From JAGVLN01 sp964515755 (lineage in GTDB: Bacteria; Pseudomonadota; Alphaproteobacteria; Rickettsiales; JABSSG01), in NCBI GenBank assembly GCA_964515755.1, contig CAZEVK010000012.1, positions 1-39,786 on the forward strand: a DNA stretch of 39,786 bases. The letters run 5' to 3'. The notes under the pieces are model-generated. The model had not been told where the DNA came from, searched no databases, and worked only from the letters and a program-made list of their open reading frames with translations. The translations under genes and the position numbers were made by a program. Below, one piece after another: positions 33,157 to 39,786 of this stretch (position 1 is the first letter of the stretch; each line of letters starts with the position of its first letter).

Positions 33157-33184
33157 TTGCAATATCTTTAGATTTTGGTAAAAT
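33157..33184 (+). promoter_or_regulatory. Candidate promoter of the third ankyrin gene
   Basis: A -35-like TTGCAA (33157-33162) and a -10-like TAAAAT (33179-33184) are 16 nt apart in the 159 nt gap between lipA and the ankyrin gene. A start near 33191 would leave a 44 nt leader. Matches are 4/6 and 5/6. No clear hairpin terminator for the PDH-lipA array was found in the same gap. Confidence 0.4.
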
Positions 33185-33234
33185 AGTTCTTAATAAGTTA
33201 CTTAAATTAACTCCCTCTTAATTTAAATTTTAAT

Positions 33235-33984
33235 ATGTCTATGAGCACACCTAGAACAATTATTCATTCAGAATCACCTCTTCATAAAGCAATACGCGAA
33301 AATGATATAAATCTTTTTAATGATTTAATTTTCAAAGGAAATAACTCCATGCAAGATAGTAATGGAGATAATGTAGTACATGTAGCTGCAAAAGAAGGCA
33401 GATTAGAAATGTTAAAAGTACTTGCAAAAACCGCAGATTTAAACGCTCTTAATAGGGCTGGTGAACCACTTCTAGAAATAGCTTTTCGTTCACAGAATGC
33501 TGATATGGTTAGGTTTTTAATAATGCAACCAAATATAGATATTAACATTAAATTTAAAGACGGAAGCACATTATTGCATAATATAGTAAAATCTGCAGAT
33601 GAATTAAACTTACTTGAAGACTCTTTAAATAATGGAGCAAAAATTGTTACGCAAGATAGAAGAGGTAACACGCCTCTTCATTATGCAATAAATTTAGCTT
33701 ATAAAAATCCTGAGCTAAGATTACAATTTACTGAAATTGCTTTAACTTTAATTGAAAGATCAAAGGATCCATCAGTGTTCACTCAACCGAATCTTCTGCG
33801 GAATACTTGCCTAGCTATAGCTCTTAAAACTGGTAATAAAGCAGTTCTTGATTCAATGGCAAAAAAATTAGGCTTAGCAGAAGTAATTGATACAGCTCAA
33901 AAAATTATAAAAACTACATCTAGTTCTAGTTTTAAAGAGCTACCACAACATTCATCTGATAAAAAACCACAAGTAGTTAGATAA
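33235..33984 (+). CDS. Ankyrin-repeat protein, 249 residues
   Basis: The product carries about five ankyrin repeats between residues 13 and 175. The best are DNVVHVAAKEGRLEMLKVLA and NTPLHYAINLA; others (STLLHNIVKSADELNLLEDS) are diverged. The C-terminal part is helical with a Ser/Lys-rich tail. There is no signal peptide or membrane helix, as in many T4SS-delivered ankyrin proteins, but secretion is inference. Its stop overlaps the prmA start by one base (TAATG). A second in-frame ATG at 33241 could also be the start; no strong ribosome site separates them. Confidence 0.88.
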   Translation: MSMSTPRTIIHSESPLHKAIRENDINLFNDLIFKGNNSMQDSNGDNVVHVAAKEGRLEMLKVLAKTADLNALNRAGEPLLEIAFRSQNADMVRFLIMQPNIDINIKFKDGSTLLHNIVKSADELNLLEDSLNNGAKIVTQDRRGNTPLHYAINLAYKNPELRLQFTEIALTLIERSKDPSVFTQPNLLRNTCLAIALKTGNKAVLDSMAKKLGLAEVIDTAQKIIKTTSSSSFKELPQHSSDKKPQVVR

Positions 33985-34892
33985 TGTCACCAGTAACCTG
34001 GCTAGTCACTTTCAAAACTGATCATTACTATCTAAAGTATTTTATTGATCATTTAAGTGATCTTTATTCAGATGTTTCCTATTTCGAATATAAAACCAGT
34101 CAATATATTGAGCATATGCCTGATGATGTATGGATAGTGCAATTATATTTTAAGCAACAACCAAAAATAGAAGAAATAACTCAAAATATTATAAAAATAA
34201 CAGAAATTCATAACATTCCAATCATACCAAAATTAGAAAGTTCTAATATTAAGGATAGAGATTGGATTGCTTTAATAAAGAGGAAATCAAAGCCAATCGC
34301 AATTGATCAATTCTGTGTTTATAACTCACATCATAAGCTTAAAGATAACAAATTAATTCCGATTATTATTGATCCAACTAGAGCATTTGGTACAGGAGAG
34401 CATTACACCACAAAAAACTGTATAAAAGCTTTATGTTATTTACAAGAATTCTATAATTATAAGCCAGAGAAGATGCTAGATATTGGTTGTGGTTCAGGCA
34501 TACTTGCTATTGCTATGGCAAAATTATGGAAAAAACATTTGGTTGCAGCAGATATCGATGAACAATCTGTTATTACAACTAATGAAAATATTAAATTAAA
34601 CAAAGTTGATCATCTAATTACAGCATTTTTATCAGATGGATATAATTGCTCTCAAATCACAAAAAATACCCCATATGATTTGATAACTTGCAATATACTT
34701 GCACAACCATTAATTAATATGGCACCTGATTTATCAAAACATCTTAAAGTTGGTGGCAAAGGCATATTGTCTGGATTTTTGATCAACCAAGAACAGCAAG
34801 TGATCAGCGCACATGAGGCTCAATCATTAAAGGTAATTCATAGAATTGTTGAAGATAATTGGAGTACATTAATTGTAGAAAAAACTACCTAA
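33984..34892 (+). CDS. prmA: Ribosomal protein L11 methyltransferase
   Basis: PrmA methylates ribosomal protein L11. The 302-residue product has the N-terminal substrate-recognition region and the SAM-binding domain with PTRAFGTGEHYTTK, MLDIGCGSGILAIAMAKL and TCNILAQPLINMAP, which are clear family motifs. The ATG shares a base with the ankyrin gene's stop, so it may depend on translation of that gene. It is convergent with the M32 carboxypeptidase, 7 nt apart. Confidence 0.93.
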   Translation: MSPVTWLVTFKTDHYYLKYFIDHLSDLYSDVSYFEYKTSQYIEHMPDDVWIVQLYFKQQPKIEEITQNIIKITEIHNIPIIPKLESSNIKDRDWIALIKRKSKPIAIDQFCVYNSHHKLKDNKLIPIIIDPTRAFGTGEHYTTKNCIKALCYLQEFYNYKPEKMLDIGCGSGILAIAMAKLWKKHLVAADIDEQSVITTNENIKLNKVDHLITAFLSDGYNCSQITKNTPYDLITCNILAQPLINMAPDLSKHLKVGGKGILSGFLINQEQQVISAHEAQSLKVIHRIVEDNWSTLIVEKTT

Positions 34893-34899
34893 ATAAAAA

Positions 34900-36348
34900 C
34901 TATTTAACAAATTTATTTTCTAAATAATCCAAATAACATTCATAATTAATATCACTGCCAGTAGCAGAGATTAATAAATCTTTAAGTGGTAAAGTTCTTG
35001 CTTTTAAATGAATGTTATTTTTAAACCAATTCATAATTTCAATTAAATCTGCATTTGCAAGCTTCTGATCAAAATCTGGAAAAATCTCTCTTATTTTCTT
35101 CGCTAACATTGAAGCAATAATAGCTCCACAAGTATAAGATGGAAAATAACCAAAGGCACCCATATACCAATGAATATCTTGCAAACAACCTTCACTTTGC
35201 TTAGTTGGTCTAATGCCAAGATATTTTTCATACATATCATCCCAAACTTCAGGTAACTGAACAATTTTTATTTCACCATTAACTAGTTTCTTTTCAATTA
35301 AATATCTAATTGCCACATGCAGTGGATATGTTAATTCATCAGCAAAGATACGAATAAATGATGGCGAAGGATTATTAATTTTATTATATAGGCTTTTAGG
35401 ATTAAAATTATGACCAGTTTCTTGATTTATAAATCTAGCCAGCCAAGTAACAAATTCTGATGAAGATCCAACTTGCTTTTCCATAAATAAGGATTGTGAT
35501 TCATGCATTGCCATGCCTCTAGCTTTACCAACGGGTTGACTAATTAATTCAAGAGGTAAATTACGTTCATATAAAGCATGACCGGATTCATGAATAATTG
35601 CTAACATTGATTGCATAAAGTTATCTTCAATATGAAAAGTCATGCGTATATCATATTGATTACCCCCACAAAATGGATGCGCGCTTTCATCAATCCTACC
35701 TTTAAAACCAAAAATTTTTGACAATTCTAATGCAAGTTTTTTTTGGTCTGTTTTATTCACGAAAAGATCATATTCTTCATGTTTTTTTTGTTTAATTTTT
35801 GCAAGAATCAATGGTATATCACGTAGAATGTTATTGAAAATTTGATCAAGCTTATCTTCTTCCAACCCACGATCAAAATCATTAATCATCGCTTGGTAAG
35901 TAGAAACACCAAATTTACTTGCTTTTATCTGAGCTATTTTTAGAGTTAGATCAAAAAGGTGAGTGAGTTCATTTTCAACAAGTTTAAAATTATTTTGAGC
36001 TCTAGCTTCTCGCCATAAAACTTCAGTGCTTAATTTCGCACGCTCAAACTCTACAAGTAATTCTGTATTAACTAGGATAGCAGAATTAACCATAAATTCA
36101 ATTTCAGCTAAATTTGCTTTTTGTATCGGAGAAAGATTTTCCTTTTTTGCTAGCTCAATCAATTCAAGATTATTGCTCTCTTTAACTATCTCTAACGCAG
36201 ATTCTTCAATTACTGCCATTTGATCAGCTCTGTAAGACGCAGCACTTTCCGGCATTAACACACTTGAATCCCAATTTAAAATTGCTGCTGCATCTCTTAG
36301 AGACTGCACTTGCGCCATTTTTGCTTCAAGTTTATAATAATTTTGCAT
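34900..36348 (-). CDS. Carboxypeptidase of the M32 (Taq) family
   Basis: M32 enzymes are zinc or cobalt metallocarboxypeptidases that remove C-terminal residues. The 482-residue, mostly helical product has the metal site His253-Glu254-His257 in HESGHALYE. The third ligand is Glu283 in the nearby MHESQSLFME motif. Family motifs IRPTKQSEG and DIHWYMGAFGYFPSYTCGA are near the C-terminus. No signal peptide is present, so a cytoplasmic role in peptide turnover is likely. Length is typical of the family. Confidence 0.96.
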   Translation of the reverse strand: MQNYYKLEAKMAQVQSLRDAAAILNWDSSVLMPESAASYRADQMAVIEESALEIVKESNNLELIELAKKENLSPIQKANLAEIEFMVNSAILVNTELLVEFERAKLSTEVLWREARAQNNFKLVENELTHLFDLTLKIAQIKASKFGVSTYQAMINDFDRGLEEDKLDQIFNNILRDIPLILAKIKQKKHEEYDLFVNKTDQKKLALELSKIFGFKGRIDESAHPFCGGNQYDIRMTFHIEDNFMQSMLAIIHESGHALYERNLPLELISQPVGKARGMAMHESQSLFMEKQVGSSSEFVTWLARFINQETGHNFNPKSLYNKINNPSPSFIRIFADELTYPLHVAIRYLIEKKLVNGEIKIVQLPEVWDDMYEKYLGIRPTKQSEGCLQDIHWYMGAFGYFPSYTCGAIIASMLAKKIREIFPDFDQKLANADLIEIMNWFKNNIHLKARTLPLKDLLISATGSDINYECYLDYLENKFVK

Positions 36349-36492
36349 TATATCTCCATTTATTAATTTGCTTCTATCACTTTTATTTTATGCCACAAAA
36401 CACAAAGAAGAGATATCACATAATTAAAAATACTGTTGAATATTTATGTAGAAATAAAATATCTATATTACTGAGCATTTATACACCAAGTA

Positions 36493-36526
36493 CGATTGAC
36501 TACTCAACTAACTGAGTAAACAATCG
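36493..36526. repeat. Interrupted inverted repeat at the end of the fourth ankyrin gene
   Basis: The arms are CGATTG-ac-TACTCA and TGAGTA-aa-CAATCG around the loop ACTAAC, giving two 6-bp stems separated by a 2x2 internal loop. It covers the stop codon of the ankyrin gene on the minus strand. There is no U-run after it on either strand, so a Rho-independent terminator is unlikely; an RNA-stabilising or processing hairpin is possible. Confidence 0.4.
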
Positions 36527-37758
36527 ATACTATCATCCCACAGACAAATCATTCCTCTGTATTGTAAGTCATTCAAAAAGCTGGATAATTCTATTTCATT
36601 TAAAGTGCTTAATTCATCTTTACTATGCCCATCACTATCTAATAACTTTTGATCATTAAAAGTAACCAATCCTATGTAGGATTTACCATCATTTGTAGCT
36701 AAATCAAATATTAGCTCAGTGTTTTCTGTAAGATCTAGAGCTTTTTTTAGCATTAAACTGAATACTTCTGGTTGTTTTACATGTTTTAATACCTGGCTTT
36801 TTTCCCACCAAAAATATTCTGTCTCTAAAGGATTAGTACCATTTTTAAGTAACAACATAGCTGTTGATTTTTCATTACCAATATTATTTTTTATACTTGA
36901 ATTCGTCATTCTTTCCATTAACGTGCTAATATCAGGATTTTCAGATAATAGCTCAGCTACTAAATGTGCAAGATCTAAATTTTCTGCTATCTTGTGTGCT
37001 GTAACAGTATCACTTCTAGCCACCATACCTAGAGCAGTCATTCCGTAATAATTTAGTGCATTTATATTGACCCCGTTATTCTTAAGTATAGAAATCATTT
37101 CTTGGTATAATATTATTTGCTCCGATGATGGAGAAGAATGTAAAGAAGTAGCGGTTATATAATGAATAGCTGTATTATCATAATTATCTTTCTCATTCAT
37201 GCTGATGGATCGTGCTATATATTTTTCAGCAAGTAATTGAAAAATATCTGAATGCCCTTTTGCTGCTGCTACCATTAATGCAGTCTTACCATCTGCATCA
37301 CAACTATTTATGTTAATTCCTAATTCATCATATTGAGCAACAAGAAAACTAACCATCTCTTTATGCCCATAAAATGCTGCTAGAGTTAGTGCAGTATACG
37401 TACTACTGTCACCAGTATCGCTTTCAGTCAGAGCTTTTTTTCTTGTAACTACATCCAATGAATTCAAAAGCACCTTGGCTCGATGCACTTGATTAAGAGC
37501 AGCAGCATTATGAAGAGGATACCAATCATATCCTAATTCTTGAGAACCTCCAGCTAAACGCAATGCTTCAGGTATATCAGGAAATGTTCTAGGAACTAAT
37601 TTATCAATTAATTTTGCCGAAAACGTTAGTGGAGAAGAGATAATGCCACCGACTAACATACCACCAAAAGCAAAGGGTCTCATTGCTGGTGGTAAATCTC
37701 TAGCATTAGCCGAATATTTTAGCGGAAAATCTAACAGGCTTAAGAGGCTTACTGCCAA
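36508..37758 (-). CDS. Ankyrin-repeat protein, probable 3' part of a frameshifted gene
   Basis: The frame gives 416 residues if read from a TTG at 37758. The N-terminal part is hydrophobic, then ankyrin repeats run from about residue 78 to 240: TALTLAAFYGHKEMVSFLVA, TALMVAAAKGHSDIFQLLA and TAIHYITATSLHSS. A diverged region without clear repeats follows. The frame is open upstream to a stop at 37830 but contains no ATG or ribosome site there; the first ATG is at 37683. The upstream 97-residue frame ends within this open stretch, so the two are probably one gene broken by a +1 shift. Function and secretion are unknown. Confidence 0.75.
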   Translation of the reverse strand: MAVSLLSLLDFPLKYSANARDLPPAMRPFAFGGMLVGGIISSPLTFSAKLIDKLVPRTFPDIPEALRLAGGSQELGYDWYPLHNAAALNQVHRAKVLLNSLDVVTRKKALTESDTGDSSTYTALTLAAFYGHKEMVSFLVAQYDELGININSCDADGKTALMVAAAKGHSDIFQLLAEKYIARSISMNEKDNYDNTAIHYITATSLHSSPSSEQIILYQEMISILKNNGVNINALNYYGMTALGMVARSDTVTAHKIAENLDLAHLVAELLSENPDISTLMERMTNSSIKNNIGNEKSTAMLLLKNGTNPLETEYFWWEKSQVLKHVKQPEVFSLMLKKALDLTENTELIFDLATNDGKSYIGLVTFNDQKLLDSDGHSKDELSTLNEIELSSFLNDLQYRGMICLWDDSIDCLLS

Positions 37759-37813
37759 TAATGATACAATGACTGTACCGGTTCTTAATGTCGTATAGTC
37801 ATAATGATATACC

Positions 37814-38107
37814 TCATCTATCTGAGATTAACCAAGTGCACATCATACTGTTTATTCCAGTATATAGCGCTCCAGAGAATAAAAAATGATTTATCCCTGT
37901 AATTTTCTTTATACTAGCTACAACAAAATCTTCAGCTCCTCCAATCAGTGTTGATACAACACTAGTTAGATGTGTGAGTGCAATGCCAGCATTTCCTAAC
38001 TTATACGAAAATAAGTTACTTGATTCTGAATAATTATATACATATCCTTTTATTAAATATTGAATATTATATTCTTCACTTGATGAGCTATTAAGCATTT
38101 TTTGCAT
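37814..38107 (-). CDS. 97-residue hydrophobic frame, probable 5' part of the ankyrin gene
   Basis: This frame starts at an ATG with an excellent AAGAAGG ribosome site 6 nt upstream and a good promoter. The product has a Ser/Tyr-rich N-terminus, then hydrophobic or amphipathic helices (AGIALTHLTSVVSTLIGGAE and HFLFSGALYTGINSMMCTWL). It ends in ISDR at 37814, where the frame of the downstream ankyrin sequence is already open. Joining the two by skipping one base gives a 532-residue protein with a helical membrane-like head and an ankyrin domain. On its own I do not recognise it. Confidence 0.65.
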   Translation of the reverse strand: MQKMLNSSSSEEYNIQYLIKGYVYNYSESSNLFSYKLGNAGIALTHLTSVVSTLIGGAEDFVVASIKKITGINHFLFSGALYTGINSMMCTWLISDR

Positions 38108-38113
38108 TTTTAA

Positions 38114-38120
38114 CCTTCTT
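38114..38120 (-). promoter_or_regulatory. Ribosome binding site of the 97-residue frame
   Basis: On the minus strand AAGAAGG is placed 6 nt before the ATG at 38107. It is one of the strongest such sites in the window and contrasts with the lack of one before the downstream ankyrin frame, supporting a single original gene. Confidence 0.65.
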
Positions 38121-38151
38121 AAAATTTATAATTTCATTATTGTGATTTTTT

Positions 38152-38181
38152 ATTAACTAAAGAATTTGATATATATGTCAA
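38152..38181 (-). promoter_or_regulatory. Predicted promoter of the fourth ankyrin locus
   Basis: On the minus strand an exact TTGACA (38181-38176) is followed, after 18 nt, by GTTAAT (38157-38152). The start would lie about 38 nt before the ATG at 38107. The surrounding 200 nt between this gene and mgtE are AT-rich and show no other feature. Confidence 0.5.
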
Positions 38182-38309
38182 GCAATTTGCTTATATTTTA
38201 TATTAAATAGGTTTAAATATATATTTAGCTCTGCTCATATTAATGAAATATCTAAATCAATATTTAAAAACATTGCTAGTATTAATTGTATTACGCGTAA
38301 ATCTTATCT

Positions 38310-39692
38310 TTAGGCGATAAATACAGAAGCTAAACCAAGGAAAAGACAGAATCCCACAATGTCAGTAAGAAAAGTTAATAAAACACTTGAAGCAATAGCA
38401 GGATCAGCGCCAATTTTATTTAAAGTTATAGGAATTATAGAGCCTAAGAATCCGGCAATAGTGAAATTAATAGCAACAGCTAAAGCAAAGATGAAGGATA
38501 GATTTAGGTCTTGATAAATAAATAGCAAAATAATAGCACCGAGCACTCCTAGTAATAACCCGTTTAAAGCACAAGCAGAAATCTCTTTAGTAATAATTCT
38601 CCAAGCGTTAGCATCAGTAATATCTTTATTTGCAATCGCACGCACCGCAACAGTAACAGTTTGTGTTCCAGCATTACCTCCAGTAGAGGCAACAATAGGC
38701 ATAACCGCAGCAAGAGTTACTATTTTTTCAATAGTATTATCAAATAAACTTATTAGAAATGATGTAAAGCACGCTGTAAGAAGGTTAAAGAATAGCCACG
38801 GAAAACGCTGAATAGCAGTTCTAAAAAAGGCAGAGTAAATATCAAGTATATTAACCCCACCAAGTTTCATTATATCTTCTTCAACTTCTTCCTCAACCAC
38901 GTCAAGAATTTGATCAAGATAAATAACTCCAACCATTTTTTTGCTTTTATTTACTACCGGCGCAGAACTCAAATCATAATGTCTAAAAATATATGATACC
39001 TCTTCCTGATCCACGTTAGTTGGAATAAGTTGAAGCTTATTGTTCATTATATCTTTAATCAATACGTCGTGCTTATTCCTAATTAGCTGACTTACATAAA
39101 CAAATCCAACTGGAACATTGGATTTATTAAGAATAAAAATCTCATCAAGATCTTCCGGTAATTTGTCATTACCACCTAAATAATCTAAAACATCACCTAC
39201 ATTACCTTCATCCTTAACTGCTACAAAATTCGTTTGCATTAAGATACCAGCACTGTTCTTTGGATATTCCAGTCCTTTTTTCAGTAACTTTCTATTAATT
39301 AGTGGAATATGAGCTAAAATATTCCGCTTTTCTTCTTCACTAAAATCATCAAGTAAATAAATTGCATCATCAGCTTCAAGCTTATTTATTAATGAAGCAG
39401 TCCGCTTTTTACCAAGAATTTCAATAAGTGAGCGCAAAACATCAATATCGAATTCAAGCAAAATCTCTGGATTAATATGATCATTCAGCAATTCTAGAAT
39501 TTTATAACGCTGCTCATATTTGGCAAAATTAAGATAATCCGCAAGGTCAGCATAGTGAATACTAGTAATGATAGATTTCAAAAGCTTATTATCACCCTGC
39601 TCGAGGGCATTAGTAATAGACTGATTGATTTCATTTTTAGCAATTGGGTTAAAGGGATCATTGTCATGAGAAGAAGATTTAAGAGTTTCCAT
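38310..39692 (-). CDS. mgtE: Magnesium transporter MgtE
   Basis: MgtE is a homodimeric Mg2+ channel gated by its own cytoplasmic domain. From the ATG at 39692 the product is 460 residues. It has the N domain of helical repeats (LADYLNFAKYEQRYKILELL), paired CBS domains with LPEDLDEIFILNKSNVPVGF and a DLSSAPVVNKSKKMVGVIYL strand, then a plug helix. Five transmembrane helices follow, including the pore region PIVASTGGNAGTQTVTVAVR. An upstream in-frame ATG at 39746 would run into the tRNA gene, so the later start is preferred. The tRNA 3' end lies 24 nt upstream. Confidence 0.95.
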   Translation of the reverse strand: METLKSSSHDNDPFNPIAKNEINQSITNALEQGDNKLLKSIITSIHYADLADYLNFAKYEQRYKILELLNDHINPEILLEFDIDVLRSLIEILGKKRTASLINKLEADDAIYLLDDFSEEEKRNILAHIPLINRKLLKKGLEYPKNSAGILMQTNFVAVKDEGNVGDVLDYLGGNDKLPEDLDEIFILNKSNVPVGFVYVSQLIRNKHDVLIKDIMNNKLQLIPTNVDQEEVSYIFRHYDLSSAPVVNKSKKMVGVIYLDQILDVVEEEVEEDIMKLGGVNILDIYSAFFRTAIQRFPWLFFNLLTACFTSFLISLFDNTIEKIVTLAAVMPIVASTGGNAGTQTVTVAVRAIANKDITDANAWRIITKEISACALNGLLLGVLGAIILLFIYQDLNLSFIFALAVAINFTIAGFLGSIIPITLNKIGADPAIASSVLLTFLTDIVGFCLFLGLASVFIA

Positions 39693-39716
39693 GCCAATTA
39701 CCCTGCCTAGCTTATG

Positions 39717-39786
39717 TGGTGCGGTCGAGAAGATTTGAACTTCCACTCCTTGCAGAACAGCGACCTCAACGCTGCGCGTCTACCAA
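39717..39786 (-). tRNA. tRNA-Leu (GAG), 5' end cut by window edge
   Basis: On the minus strand the window opens within the D arm (TTGGTAGACGCGCAGC). It continues with an anticodon loop TTGAGGT (anticodon GAG), the long variable arm of a class II tRNA, the TpsiC arm (GAAGTTCAAATCTTC) and the 3' acceptor strand CGACCGC-A-CCA, with the CCA encoded. The missing 5' acceptor strand should read GCGGTCG outside the window. The class II variable arm and anticodon identify leucine. Confidence 0.92.

Noticed and set aside
33282..33671. 129-residue minus-strand frame opposite the third ankyrin gene
   Set aside because: It is an antisense shadow of ankyrin-repeat codons, as is the minus-strand frame at 18902-19333. 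The Ser/Leu-rich composition and lack of a start signal argue against both.
34890..34906. TAAATA-AAAAC-TATTTA inverted repeat between prmA and the M32 peptidase
   Set aside because: It is a pure A/T 6-bp stem, expected by chance at this base composition, and too unstable for a terminator.
36264..36515. 83-residue plus-strand frame across the gap between the M32 peptidase and the fourth ankyrin gene
   Set aside because: Part of it is antisense to the peptidase start and the rest is AT-rich intergenic sequence; there is no ribosome site before the usable ATGs and no recognisable motif.

Overview
The window is an AT-rich, gene-dense chromosomal segment from an obligate intracellular alphaproteobacterium of the order Rickettsiales. 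It is most like the Rickettsiaceae, but I cannot fix the genus from sequence alone. The grounds are: a scattered vir-homolog (rvh) type IV secretion cluster with a short VirB9, many ankyrin-repeat genes, alphaproteobacterial mitochondria-like respiratory genes (coxC, SURF1, the NDUFA12 homolog), and short intergenic gaps with frequent 1-17 nt gene overlaps.

Layout. 1-2135 (minus) is the rpmH-rnpA-yidD-yidC block (ribosomal protein L34, RNase P protein, YidD and the YidC insertase, which runs off the left edge), with a good promoter at 2186-2214. 2230-4579 (plus) holds an MscS-type channel and an unusual predicted lipoprotein joining a Nudix domain to a DUF2608/HAD-like domain. 4580-15065 (minus) is a long co-directional array: ettA, tatA, an exoD-family gene, sodB, anmK, virB8, a short virB9, virB10, virB11, virD4 and a GST-like gene. 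15304-19537 (plus) is an accessory-looking island: a 1016-residue ankyrin protein, an unknown basic protein, and a small ankyrin gene split by a frameshift at an A6 run. 19616-22293 (plus) has coxC, SURF1 and a membrane-anchored pentapeptide-repeat protein. 22360-23825 (minus) has radC and map. 23892-27402 (plus) has a cinA-type gene, trpS, rnhA, the NDUFA12 homolog, an mlaD-type gene and a DUF2155 gene. 27468-33075 (plus) is a contiguous pyruvate dehydrogenase set (pdhA, pdhB, pdhC, lpdA) followed by lipA. 33235-34892 (plus) is an ankyrin gene overlapping prmA by one base. 34900-36348 (minus) is an M32 carboxypeptidase. 36508-38107 (minus) is an ankyrin locus that looks like one gene broken by a +1 frameshift. 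38310-39692 (minus) is mgtE, and a partial tRNA-Leu(GAG) closes the window at 39717-39786.

How the parts fit. The rvh genes supply the inner-membrane, core and ATPase/coupling parts of a secretion channel; VirB3, B4 and B6 are not in this window. The four ankyrin loci are plausible effector candidates for it. PDH subunits and the lipoate synthase that makes their cofactor are encoded together, next to respiratory-chain genes, which fits a parasite or symbiont that oxidises host-derived pyruvate. The most unusual items are the Nudix-DUF2608 lipoprotein fusion, the two frameshifted ankyrin loci, and the duplicated non-ankyrin N-terminal region of the large ankyrin protein. I saw no CRISPR array, insertion sequence, prophage or rRNA, and no gene-free stretch over 300 bases.
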